DNA from: Thorsellia kenyensis
GTDB lineage: Bacteria; Pseudomonadota; Gammaproteobacteria; Enterobacterales; Thorselliaceae
Assembly (NCBI RefSeq): GCF_042432445.1
Contig: NZ_JBHLXE010000052.1
Coordinates: 1 to 64,000, forward strand
Reading direction: 5' to 3'
Length of the DNA stretch: 64,000 bases
Position numbers and translations under genes: made by a program. Below the pieces are notes generated by a model. It worked only from the letters and a program-made list of their open reading frames with translations. It was not told the DNA's origin and searched no databases. This document shows positions 17,838 through 27,210 of the stretch, piece after piece (positions within the stretch are counted from its first letter, which is position 1; every line of letters begins with the position of its first letter).

Positions 17838-19298
17838 TTAGTTTTTCTGGTAAATATCTTTATAAAGTCTGCTTTCAAATTTAACTAGCGGGGCCCTACG
17901 ATTTTTATAATCCTCAGGTGACACTGAATAACCCGTGATAAATTGTACGAACGCAATTTTTTTACCGCTACTGCCTGTAATGAAACCAGCTAAATTATAC
18001 ACTCCACGCAGAGCGCCTGTTTTTGCATTAACTTTACCATTTACACCTGCTGCGTCTAAGCCACCACGATAAGCTAGCGTACCATCTTTACCTGCTTCAG
18101 GAAGCATTTCAATAAAATTGAGTTGGTTATCATTTACACCGATGAATTGTAAAACCTGCATCATTATTTGTGGTGTAATAAGGTTGTAGCGAGATAATCC
18201 TGAACCGTCCACAATGACATTGTTACCAAGATCTATATTTGCTTGTTCACTTAAAATTTCGCGAATAGCTTTTTCACTATTACTCCATGTGCCAGAGGTG
18301 CTATATCTATGTTGCCCTATTGTTCTGAATAAAGTATCTGCGATTAGATTATCGGATTTTTTGAGCATGGTTTTAAGAAGTACTCTTAAAGGCTCAGAAT
18401 TATGTTGAACCATAACCTGCCCTATTGGTTTTATCAACGTTTGACGGACGATGGAACCATCGACTGTTATTCCAGCATTTGCAAGATATATACTGGTTAG
18501 CTGCCCTGCGTAATGTGCTCCATCTTGAACGGAAAATCCTAGCGCAATAGGATCTTTTCGTTTACGCATACAACCTGTTAATAAAAACAAATTCAAATCT
18601 CCAGGTCTCACATCAAGTTCACAGTGTTTTAAATTGGTGTCGTTTTCATCTAATACATTGACTGTGCTTATCACATTAACTGGATAAAAATCTGCAATAT
18701 TGATTTCTGCGATTTCGCCACTTTTTTTAGCACTGAGAGAGAAAGAAAAACAATTCCTATCAATTATTGCGGGACTAGGTGGTGCATTAAAGCATTGTGT
18801 TAAGTCATTCCAGGACCAACCGGGTGCTTTATCATGTCCTGAAAAAGCAGAAACATCAATTATCAAATTTCCTTTGATCCTATTGATACCTGCTCCTTTT
18901 AAAGAATCGATCATTTTTTTAAGATCTTGCCTTGTAAAAGAAGGATCACCTGTAAATCGTAAAGTTAGGTTCTGGACTTCACCATTTTCAATATTTTCCT
19001 CTTTATCAATCTCAAATTGTGTAGTGAAAGTAAAATGTTCACCTAATTCGAGTAAAGCAGCAAGAGCCGTGATGACTTTGAGAGTACTTGCCGGAAGAGA
19101 TTGCTGAAGTTCATTGTAGGCATAAATAGGTTCTTTTTGATTTATACCTTGGACGAGTAAAGTTAAATTTGCTCCATCGGGTAAATAGCTTTTGTATTCA
19201 TCAATAATCGGATTATTTGCCAATGCAAAAGGAGCAGAAAAAAAACAATATACTGCTGTAGTTAGGCTAATAAATTTAGATCGCTTTAAAAGAGTCAT
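17838..19298 (-). CDS. dacB: D-alanyl-D-alanine carboxypeptidase/endopeptidase PBP4
   Basis: This is a periplasmic peptidoglycan-trimming enzyme of the S13 class-C penicillin-binding family. A signal peptide ends SAPFALA before NNP. Catalytic motifs are S71-T-L-K74 (LPASTLKVITAL), SDN in MLKKSDNLIAD and KTG in NAKTGALRGVYNL. Length of 486 residues is normal (E. coli 477). The gene is divergent from greA, as in Enterobacterales. Confidence 0.95.
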   Translation of the reverse strand: MTLLKRSKFISLTTAVYCFFSAPFALANNPIIDEYKSYLPDGANLTLLVQGINQKEPIYAYNELQQSLPASTLKVITALAALLELGEHFTFTTQFEIDKEENIENGEVQNLTLRFTGDPSFTRQDLKKMIDSLKGAGINRIKGNLIIDVSAFSGHDKAPGWSWNDLTQCFNAPPSPAIIDRNCFSFSLSAKKSGEIAEINIADFYPVNVISTVNVLDENDTNLKHCELDVRPGDLNLFLLTGCMRKRKDPIALGFSVQDGAHYAGQLTSIYLANAGITVDGSIVRQTLIKPIGQVMVQHNSEPLRVLLKTMLKKSDNLIADTLFRTIGQHRYSTSGTWSNSEKAIREILSEQANIDLGNNVIVDGSGLSRYNLITPQIMMQVLQFIGVNDNQLNFIEMLPEAGKDGTLAYRGGLDAAGVNGKVNAKTGALRGVYNLAGFITGSSGKKIAFVQFITGYSVSPEDYKNRRAPLVKFESRLYKDIYQKN

Positions 19299-20048
19299 TA
19301 ATTATATCTTACAGAATTTTCATTTTTTTAAAAATGTATTATTGAATTCAAAAGAGTTGAACCGAGTGCCACTTAATTTAATTAAAAGGTTTTCTTTATT
19401 ATTAGAAATGAACTTCAGTGACGAATTACCCAATAAAAAATGTTTGAAAGAAACGTATCTTTAGCTTATTTGATTAATGATACACTTAACACCACTTTAT
19501 TAGCAAATTAATTAACAATTTTTATTGTATATTAGCTCAGTAGCTAGTTATAACATAATATATAAGTTAGATATTCCAACCTAAATTTTAAATCAGTTTT
19601 TGAAACAATCAAATTAAATCAGTTAAAATAATCAAGTATATAGCTGAATGCGTATGAAATTTTCTGAAAGTTAATTTATTTTATGCGACCTGTATAGTGT
19701 TGCATAGCAACTCATAAAGCACTTTTTAAATTGCTGATATAATTTTTTCAACTTCAAACAAATTTGGTTAAAACCCTTCATATCTTAAGAACTACCTTGA
19801 CAAGCTCCGAGGTTTCACAACACTTTTAACTTAATCATATCTCGCATGATAAAGAAAAAATTCATAGGATGTATGTACAACTTGCATTAGCATTTGTGAA
19901 AGAACTTGATCACTACATCCTTGTAATTTTTAGCTTTGACTATACATTCAAAGCGTTTACTAGCCAGTTCATTTAAAAAAAATTTTTTAATTCTTAATTG
20001 CAACAAATAAATTTAGTTTTAGGTTATACTTAACGCACAATTTCTCAC
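19299..20048. other. Intergenic between dacB and greA
   Basis: 750 bp of AT-rich DNA without a credible gene. The greA promoter is probably near 20025, where GGTTATACTTAACGC offers a TATACT -10 box. Confidence 0.5.
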
Positions 20049-20098
20049 AACATCATCAATACAATTTTTTCTCCAACTTTGTATTGATGATGTTTTTT
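20049..20098 (+). terminator. Strong terminator-hairpin in the greA leader (GraL-like attenuator)
   Basis: A perfect 16-bp stem AACATCATCAATACAA/TTGTATTGATGATGTT (20049-20064 and 20079-20094) runs into TTTTTT. It lies between the likely greA promoter and the greA start at 20135, so it should stop part of the transcription. E. coli greA has a comparable leader that yields the short RNA GraL; the match here is in position and form, not checked in sequence. Confidence 0.8.
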
Positions 20099-20134
20099 AT
20101 TTGGTTTATTAAATATGTATATGAGGTGTAATCC

Positions 20135-20617
20135 ATGGCACTAGTCCCTATGACGCTTAGAGGCGCACAAAAATTACGAGAAGAACTTGAAGAACTAAAA
20201 ACCAATCAGAGACCTAGAATAATAAAAGCAATTGCAGAAGCTAGGGAGCATGGTGATTTAAAAGAAAATGCAGAATACCATGCCGCGAGAGAGCAACAAG
20301 GATTTTGTGAAGGCAGAATACAAGAGATAGAATCTAAACTTTCTAATGCGCAAGTTATTGACGTAACTAAACTCAAAAATGATGGCAAGGTCGTTTTTGG
20401 TACAACAGTAACTATTTTGAATTTAGATACAGAGGAAGAACAAAAATATCAATTAGTTGGTGATGATGAAGCTGATATTAAAGTAGGAAGAATTTCTATC
20501 AACTCACCTATTGCAAGAGGACTTGTTGGCAAATATGAAGGAGATGAGGTTTCAATCCAGACTCCTGGTGGAAAGGTGGATTTTGAAATTTTAAAAGTAG
20601 ACTATTTAGCCGATTAA
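20135..20617 (+). CDS. greA: Transcription elongation factor GreA
   Basis: GreA stimulates RNA polymerase to cleave back-tracked transcripts. The N-terminal coiled coil (residues about 10-75) carries the hallmark HGDLKENAEYHAAREQQGF, with the acidic tip residues Asp/Glu that reach the polymerase active site. The C-terminal FKBP-like domain includes VGRISINSPIARGLVGKYEGDE. Length of 160 residues matches the family (E. coli 158). The start is preceded by GAGGTG. Confidence 0.97.
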   Translation: MALVPMTLRGAQKLREELEELKTNQRPRIIKAIAEAREHGDLKENAEYHAAREQQGFCEGRIQEIESKLSNAQVIDVTKLKNDGKVVFGTTVTILNLDTEEEQKYQLVGDDEADIKVGRISINSPIARGLVGKYEGDEVSIQTPGGKVDFEILKVDYLAD

Positions 20618-21639
20618 TTTTTTATAAATACTCTATTAGCAATTAACAAAACTTTTGTACTTTAACAGTTAAAACCTTAAAAATCACCTTAACACTAAGA
20701 TAAAGTTTAATTCAAAGGTGCAATCGGAAACCATGTCCTATAGCACCTATATGAACTTCCTCCAGTTGGTAAAAAATTAGATTTTTAACTAAATCTGAAT
20801 TCTTTCATACACTTAGATTCTTCATAGATTATTAATCCAAGCACATCATAAAATTCGCACATGAGTTAATATCAACCACTAGGCTTTATTGCTAGGCGGC
20901 TTTAGCTGTGAACAGATTTATCTCATGCTAGTTCGACCAGTAAATCATCTTATCTTTTGATGTGCAATTTAATGTGTCATTTATTGGTTTGTCTTAGTTA
21001 ATACTTTTTTTCTATGACAATAACTTTATTTTGTTTTAATTTTATCTAAGTCGAAGTGATCTTATTGGATTAAGGTTGCTAAGACTAAATATCCTGTGAG
21101 ATTATTTATTTTACCCCAGGCCTTTTAGGTTGCTTCATTGCCCCTCATCTAACTAGCATATTCAGTGTTTTACTCAAAATAGTTCACACCGTTCTCGTCG
21201 TTTTGATAGTCAAAGCGATTGTAACTACACTTGAAGATTTTCCTCTATCAACAAATTTTACCAGCCTGCTTTGTGCTTAGTTTTAATCCCATTTTTTTGC
21301 AGCACTATACACTGAGCGGGACCTCGGATAGGAAATTTCTAAGATGGACTACAATTATCAAGCGTTGCAGAAAGGAGTTATCAATATTTAGCACGTCTTG
21401 ATCACTTTGTCGAAATTCCGTGAAACTCCAGAATTTAAAAAACAAACATGACTAACAATCTAGTTATTAACCAAGGGGTAAAGTTTTTGCGGATATGAAT
21501 CAGTTTCTCAAGATAAAACCGATTAAAGTAGTCATATAACGAAAATTATCGGTATCGTGCCGATGGCTGTCAAGCGACGTTTCCCTATTTACCTAATAAA
21601 TGGGCTTTTTTCATCTGATAGATTGTTACTCATAACCGA
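20618..21639. other. Long gene-poor stretch with likely insertion-sequence debris
   Basis: No intact gene. The sequence merges into IS3-family debris at its right end. In E. coli nothing of this size lies between greA and yhbY, so most of it is probably foreign or decayed DNA. Confidence 0.45.
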
Positions 21640-21990
21640 ATTTAAGATCGCGATTTTAACTCTACTCCAATGAAGCGTATTACGCCCTTCTACAGCGCTC
21701 AGGATACTTTAAGTGGTTTACTTGATACTCGTGTACTTGACTCAAATAGCTTTTTATCTTCTTACTCATGAAGCTGTTCAGGGGGGAATATATTTAATGC
21801 TCTTATGTCTATGCGCTTCATTGAACCAATAAACAAATTTATCTACCCATACCCGTGCTTATTCAACAGTTCTGAATCCGTTTTAAGGGTATAAAGTTCT
21901 TGTTTTCATGATTCAAACAAGCTCTCATAATAAGCGTTATCATTGCTCAATTCGGGTTTGCTAGATGAAGGCATTCCACATAAAACATCT
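21640..21990 (-). pseudogene. IS3-family transposase (integrase core) remnant
   Basis: On the minus strand, in two shifted frames, the sequence reads MPSSSKPELSNDNAYYESLF, then ARVWVDKFVYWFNEAHRHKS, then IKYIPPEQLHE. These match in order the end of the IS3-family integrase core (S-x-P-x-V-S-N-D-N and W-V-x-x-F-V-x-W-Y-N-x-x-H-R-H). Stops and frameshifts interrupt it and the N-terminal part is not recognisable. It is a dead relic. Confidence 0.72.
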
Positions 21991-22151
21991 ATGAAGGCAT
22001 CATTCTGAAATTGAATCATACCTACTCCATAAGAGACTATACACAAGATAAAAACTTATCATATAACACTGAGGTTTTACTCAGTACAAGAAATTCTCAG
22101 AGTGACTCTAACATCAAGATAGCCGAAAAATACCAGGTAAAAAACTTCTAA

Positions 22152-22448
22152 TTAACCACGAGGCAAAGAGATTCTTTTATCTTCTGTAGGTCTATAAATA
22201 GTTAAAATATTTCCAATAGACTGCACTAGAAAGGATTTAGATTCAGCGACTATCGCATTAATAATAAGTTTTTTAGTATCTCTGTCCTCTGCTGATACTT
22301 TTATCTTGATGAGTTCATGGAAATTCAAAGCATGATCTATTTCAGCCAAAACACCTTCTGTTAAACCATTACCGCCCACCATCACAACTGGTTTAAGTGG
22401 ATGAGCCAAACCTTTTAAAAATTGTTTTTGTTTATTATTTAAATTCAT
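22152..22448 (-). CDS. yhbY: Ribosome assembly RNA-binding protein YhbY (CRM domain)
   Basis: This is a single CRM-domain protein associated with the pre-50S subunit. Residues 1-98 cover the whole domain, with LKGLAHPLKPVVMVGGNGLT (GxxG loop) and HELIKIKVSAEDRDTKK. Length equals E. coli YhbY (97). It is divergent from rlmE, as in Enterobacterales. Confidence 0.95.
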   Translation of the reverse strand: MNLNNKQKQFLKGLAHPLKPVVMVGGNGLTEGVLAEIDHALNFHELIKIKVSAEDRDTKKLIINAIVAESKSFLVQSIGNILTIYRPTEDKRISLPRG

Positions 22449-22966
22449 ACATTAGCCTAATTGAAATCAAACTTTCCAAACCTAAAAGCAAAATGAAGCA
22501 TTTATTCTCATTTAGCTTGAAAACTGAAAAAAGGACACCATATATGTAAATAAGGAAGCTAAAGCGATGGGACTTGAGCATTGCGATGCAAACTTGAACA
22601 TAAATGGAGAATACGTTATTTTAAGGCTCTTTATTTAACTATGACGTTTAAGTTTAACATCATCGCTTAGCCTCAATACTAACTCTACACACCATTATAC
22701 GCACTTTAAAAAAACTTAGCACGGCTTTTTGACAAGCATTTGTTCTTTTAAAGTCAAAATTGTTGAGTTAAATTAAATTTTAGTAATGAAAAAGTTTGAA
22801 AAAGTAAGGTCTTTATTAACAAAATAACTTAAAATCTTGTTATAATAACAAGTATTAGCATATTGGATCATAGAAATAAACATTGTACTTTTTAAGCAAT
22901 AAACTTTCACTATATTAGCTTTTAGGCCCAATATTATTTTAGCATTTATTTAAAAACAGGTATCTC
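22449..22966. other. Divergent promoter region of yhbY and rlmE
   Basis: About 520 bp, AT-rich. TTGTTATAATAACAAG near 22839 is a dyad that contains a TATAAT box and may be the rlmE promoter. Nothing else is recognised. Confidence 0.4.
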
Positions 22967-23599
22967 GTGGCAGGAAAAAAACGTTCAGCAAGTTCAAGCC
23001 GTTGGTTGCAAGAACATTTTAGCGATCAATTTGTAAAGCAGGCCCAAAAGAAAGGACTGCGTTCACGTGCATGGTTTAAACTTGAAGAGATTCAAAAAGT
23101 AGACAAATTATTTAAACCAGGTATGACTGTAGTGGATTTAGGTGCCGCTCCAGGTGGATGGTCTCAATACGCTGTTTCTCAAATTGGTCAATCAGGATCG
23201 GTTATTGCTTGCGATATCCTTCCTATGGATTCAATTGCAGGAGTAGATTTTTTGCAAGGCGATTTTAGAGAAGAAATGGTATTAAATGCACTTCTTGAAC
23301 GCGTAGGAGACAGCAAAGTAAATGTTGTGATGTCTGATATGGCTCCTAATATGAGCGGTACTCCTGCTGTAGATATTCCACGTTCTATGTACCTCGTAGA
23401 GCTTGCAATTGATATGGCTAAACAGGTTCTTGCTGAAAATGGTCACTTATTAGTGAAAGTTTTTCAAGGGGATGGATTTGACGAAATTTTAAAAGATATA
23501 CGCAGTATGTTCAAAACAGTCAAAGTTAGAAAACCTGATGCATCAAGATCTCGTTCAAGAGAAGTTTACATTGTTGGTTTAGGTAGAAAACCTAGCTAG
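22967..23599 (+). CDS. rlmE: 23S rRNA 2'-O-methyltransferase RlmE (FtsJ/RrmJ)
   Basis: RlmE methylates U2552 of 23S rRNA with S-adenosylmethionine, a late step of 50S assembly. The GTG start at 22967 follows CAGG. The Rossmann SAM motif is VVDLGAAPGGWSQYA. The catalytic K-D-K-E set is Lys in SRAWFKLEEI, Asp in VVMSDMAPNMSG, Lys in HLLVKVFQGDG and Glu in SREVYIVGLG. Length of 210 residues is typical. ftsH follows on the same strand. Confidence 0.96.
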   Translation: MAGKKRSASSSRWLQEHFSDQFVKQAQKKGLRSRAWFKLEEIQKVDKLFKPGMTVVDLGAAPGGWSQYAVSQIGQSGSVIACDILPMDSIAGVDFLQGDFREEMVLNALLERVGDSKVNVVMSDMAPNMSGTPAVDIPRSMYLVELAIDMAKQVLAENGHLLVKVFQGDGFDEILKDIRSMFKTVKVRKPDASRSRSREVYIVGLGRKPS

Positions 23600-23789
23600 A
23601 TTCTGAGTCAGTCAATAATTTTTTACTAAATAATTTAGATTTTAAATTATCAACTGAAGTGGTTTTACTTGCAAACTTTATGGTAATAATTTGCAAGTAT
23701 GGATTGTCTTATATGGTGTTTTTGGTTTACTATGTAACGACTTTTCTTTTTTACGTTTTATTTCCTTAACAATTAAAGAGGTTTACACC

Positions 23790-25829
23790 TTGAATGACAT
23801 ATCAAAAAATCTGATTTTATGGATTGTAATTGCCTTAATGCTGATTTTACTTTTTCAAGCGCTTGGTTCATCTGGTTCAACTGGGAACACAGTTGATTAC
23901 ACCACTTTTATGCGCGAAGTAGCCTCTGAAAGAGTGTCTGAAGCAAATATCAACAACAGAGAAATTCAATTCAGAAACCGTAGTGGCGAAATGTTCCAAA
24001 CATTTATCCCCGGAAATGACGATCCTCAATTAATCGATACATTATTAGCAAGAAATGTGACGGTGATTGGTGAACCACCAGAAAAAAGAAGTCTTTGGCT
24101 TACCCTTTTACTTAATTGGTTTCCGTTTCTTTTATTAATCGGTGTGTGGATCTTCTTTATGCGTCAAATGCAAGGCGGCGGTGGTCGTGGTGCGATGTCA
24201 TTTGGCAAAAGCAAAGCAAGAATGCTTACCCCTGATCAGATAAAAACAACATTTGCAGATGTCGCTGGGTGTGATGAAGCAAAAGAGGACGTTAAAGAAG
24301 TAGTCGACTTTTTAAGAGAGCCCACTAGATTCCAAGAATTGGGGGGTAAAATACCTAAAGGAATTTTGATGGTAGGCCCCCCTGGGACGGGTAAAACACT
24401 CCTTGCTCGTGCGATTGCTGGGGAAGCAAAGGTACCCTTCTTTGCCATTTCAGGTTCTGATTTTGTGGAAATGTTCGTAGGTGTTGGTGCTGCACGTGTC
24501 CGTGACATGTTTGAGCAGGCTAAAAAAAATGCCCCATGTATCATATTTATTGATGAAATTGATGCTGTTGGTCGCCATAGGGGTTCTGGCCATGGCGGTG
24601 GTAATGATGAACGTGAACAGACTTTGAACCAAATGCTAGTTGAAATGGATGGTTTTGAAGATAATAAAGGTATCATCATTATTGCCGCGACAAATCGCCC
24701 TGATGTCTTAGACAAAGCGTTATTACGCCCAGGGCGTTTTGATAGAGAAGTAAACGTTTCTTTACCTGATGTCAAAGGACGTGAACAAATTCTTAAAGTC
24801 CATTTACGCAAAATTCGTATTGCTGAAGATGTTGATCCTAAAGTTATTGCTCGTGGCACTCCTGGTTTCTCTGGCGCAGAATTGGCTAACCTAGTGAATG
24901 AATCAGCCCTATTCGCCGCTAGAAACCATAAGAAAATTGTGACAATGAACGAGTTTGAGATGGCTAAAGATAAAATCAAACTAGGTTCTGAACGTCGCAC
25001 ACTTTCAATGACTCGTGAAGAACTTGAATCCACAGCGTATCATGAAGCTGGACATGCAATCATTGGTTCATTAGTTCCGGGTTATTGGCCACTGCATAAA
25101 GTCACCATTGTGCCTCGTGGTCGTGCATTAGGTGTCGCTTTCTTCTTGCCTAAAGGTGATGAAACTTCCTATACTAAAGAGTTTATGGAAAGTGCAATCT
25201 CTGTTGCTTATGGCGGAAGAGTAGCTGAAGAAATAATTTATGGTAAAGACAAAGTGACGAGCGGAGCTTCCCAAGATATTCGCGTAGCAACTTCCTATGC
25301 TAGAAGCATGGTCACTGAATACGGTTTATCTGAGAAAGTAGGTCCAATTCTGACATTAGAACAGAACTCTTTTAGTGGGCAGCCACAAAAAGTTGCAACA
25401 CTTTCTCCTGAACTATCACGTCTTATCGATGATGAGATTAAATTCTTTATTGATAAAAACTATGATAGAGCGATGCAGCTGTTAAAAGATAACATAGACA
25501 TCCTTCATGCAATGAAGGATGCGTTAATGACATATGAAACAATTGATGCGAGTCAAATTAAAGAACTGATGCAGAGAAAACCAGTTACTCCTCCTAAAGA
25601 TTGGGAAGCTGATTCAGTGAAAAAATCAATCGTTCCTGAAAAGGATACTGATGATTCAGATAATGACAACTCGATATCAGAAAAAAATGTATCAAACACA
25701 GACGTGTCTAATGAAGCAACAAGTATGGCTGAAAAAGCGCAACAAGATTATTCAAAAGATAACAATCAGTCGACTGAAAGTAAGGAAAATACCACGGCAA
25801 ACTCAGAAGATAAGCCTCAAGGCTCATAA
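23790..25829 (+). CDS. ftsH: ATP-dependent zinc metalloprotease FtsH
   Basis: This is a membrane-anchored AAA+ protease that degrades misfolded membrane proteins and regulators such as sigma-32 and LpxC. I place the start at TTG 23790, eight bases after AAGAGG. This gives NDISKNLILWIVIALM, the normal FtsH N-terminus; the frame is open 33 codons further upstream but lacks a signal. Two membrane helices (about 5-24 and 103-124), Walker A GPPGTGKT (196-203), Walker B IIFIDEID and the zinc motif HEAGH (418-422) are present. The 679 residues end in an unusually long, Asp/Ser/Asn-rich tail (about 610-679), longer than in E. coli (644-647). Confidence 0.95.
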   Translation: MNDISKNLILWIVIALMLILLFQALGSSGSTGNTVDYTTFMREVASERVSEANINNREIQFRNRSGEMFQTFIPGNDDPQLIDTLLARNVTVIGEPPEKRSLWLTLLLNWFPFLLLIGVWIFFMRQMQGGGGRGAMSFGKSKARMLTPDQIKTTFADVAGCDEAKEDVKEVVDFLREPTRFQELGGKIPKGILMVGPPGTGKTLLARAIAGEAKVPFFAISGSDFVEMFVGVGAARVRDMFEQAKKNAPCIIFIDEIDAVGRHRGSGHGGGNDEREQTLNQMLVEMDGFEDNKGIIIIAATNRPDVLDKALLRPGRFDREVNVSLPDVKGREQILKVHLRKIRIAEDVDPKVIARGTPGFSGAELANLVNESALFAARNHKKIVTMNEFEMAKDKIKLGSERRTLSMTREELESTAYHEAGHAIIGSLVPGYWPLHKVTIVPRGRALGVAFFLPKGDETSYTKEFMESAISVAYGGRVAEEIIYGKDKVTSGASQDIRVATSYARSMVTEYGLSEKVGPILTLEQNSFSGQPQKVATLSPELSRLIDDEIKFFIDKNYDRAMQLLKDNIDILHAMKDALMTYETIDASQIKELMQRKPVTPPKDWEADSVKKSIVPEKDTDDSDNDNSISEKNVSNTDVSNEATSMAEKAQQDYSKDNNQSTESKENTTANSEDKPQGS

Positions 25830-25886
25830 AAAATATTGCCCTTACGTACAGTGATATGTACTTATTTTTCTTAAAATAATTATTTA

Positions 25887-25910
25887 AAACCCCGCTCGCG
25901 GGGTTTTTTC
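25887..25910 (+). terminator. Rho-independent terminator after ftsH
   Basis: AAACCCCGC TC GCGGGGTTTTTTC is a compact GC hairpin with a T-run. It lies between ftsH and folP, so folP read-through must be partial or folP has its own promoter. Confidence 0.93.
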
Positions 25911-25924
25911 TTGGAGAAAATAGG

Positions 25925-26788
25925 ATGAATAAAACCTCTACTTATACCTTAAGCAATCAGCGAGCAAAATTGATTCTAGATAGCCCTAAAGTGATGGGTA
26001 TACTCAATGTGACACCTGATTCCTTTTCTGATGGTGGAAAATTCATAGGGTTAGATAAAGCGATGTTTCATGCTGAACAAATGATTCGTTATGGGGCTGA
26101 ATTAATTGATATTGGTGGTGAATCTACAAGACCAGGTGCGGCTGAGGTTTCATTAGATGAAGAACTTGCTAGGACAATACCTGTTATAGAAGCGTTGCGA
26201 AAACGCTTTGATATCTGGATCTCAATTGATACATCTAAAGCCCAAGTAATGACTGCAGCCTCAGAGGCTGGAGCTGATTTGATAAATGATGTCCGGGCAC
26301 TACAATTACCTGGCTCATTGCAGGCAGCAGTAAATGTTAACTTGCCTGTTTCATTAATGCACAGACAAGGTGAACCTCAAACAATGCAAATTAATCCCAC
26401 ATACAGTCATGTAACAACTGAAGTGGTTGATTTTTTGAATCAACAAATTAATGTGGCGGTGAATGCTGGTATACCCCATGAAAATATTCTTGTCGATCCT
26501 GGGTTTGGATTTGGCAAGAGTGACTCCCATAATTACCAATTATTAAATGAAATGGAAGCTTTGCATCAATTGCAATGCCCTATATTGATTGGTCTTTCTA
26601 GAAAACGAATGATCCAATATGCCAACAATACCTTTTCTCATAAAGAGGATCATAAAAATCGTTTATTTGGCAGTATTGCAGGGGCTTTAATAGCAGCTGC
26701 TAAAGGAGCTCATATCCTCAGGGTACATGATGTAAAAGAAACAGTTGAAGCACTCAGTGTATTAAAAACGATGCAATCATTTAGTTAA
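25925..26788 (+). CDS. folP: Dihydropteroate synthase
   Basis: This enzyme joins p-aminobenzoate to dihydropterin pyrophosphate in folate synthesis and is the sulfonamide target. TIM-barrel motifs are MGILNVTPDSFSDGGKF, LIDIGGESTRPGA, LVDPGFGFGKS and LIGLSRKRMI. Length of 287 residues is normal (E. coli 282). The start is 15 bp after the ftsH terminator, with GGAG upstream. glmM follows after 422 bp, so the usual folP-glmM coupling is loosened here. Confidence 0.96.
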   Translation: MNKTSTYTLSNQRAKLILDSPKVMGILNVTPDSFSDGGKFIGLDKAMFHAEQMIRYGAELIDIGGESTRPGAAEVSLDEELARTIPVIEALRKRFDIWISIDTSKAQVMTAASEAGADLINDVRALQLPGSLQAAVNVNLPVSLMHRQGEPQTMQINPTYSHVTTEVVDFLNQQINVAVNAGIPHENILVDPGFGFGKSDSHNYQLLNEMEALHQLQCPILIGLSRKRMIQYANNTFSHKEDHKNRLFGSIAGALIAAAKGAHILRVHDVKETVEALSVLKTMQSFS

Positions 26789-27210
26789 TCAATGTATCAT
26801 GCAAAGTGAATAAATTGTTTTGATATTTTAATTTTAATTGCATTACGTTTTTATATTCCTTCATCAGTCAATGTACCTATGAATTTAGTTTGATATGATA
26901 AAGTGATTATTAAATACTCAAAAAGACATAATTTATCAAAAATAACAATTCATAAATACGACTTACATATTACATTATGTATAATAGGTTTTTAAATAAC
27001 TTGTTTTAAACAGTTTAAAATGCACTATTTAAGCAATAAATTTAACAATAGATTAGATAAATTTTTCTATTTTTTCATACTGAACTGCTGAATTTTAATT
27101 TAAAAAAGCATTGAGCTCTTTTGATTATAATCATCAATACATATGAAATAATAAACATTTTTTCCTTTTAATTTACTCTAGGATTATTTCTAAGCATAAG
27201 AGAGACTCGC
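26789..27210. other. Intergenic folP-glmM, nothing recognised
   Basis: 422 bp of very AT-rich DNA without a credible ORF or hairpin. A glmM promoter probably lies here. Confidence 0.5.

Noticed and set aside
18700..19107. 135-codon frame antisense to dacB
   Set aside because: Within dacB, no start signal and no protein-like features.
23691..23789. 33-codon N-terminal extension of FtsH
   Set aside because: The frame is open, but the family N-terminus starts at TTG 23790, which has a good ribosome binding site; the extension has none.
24236..25033. 265-codon open frame antisense to ftsH
   Set aside because: Lies wholly within the AAA domain of ftsH, has no ribosome binding site, and its composition (Ser/Pro/Arg-rich) is that of a complement of a conserved gene.
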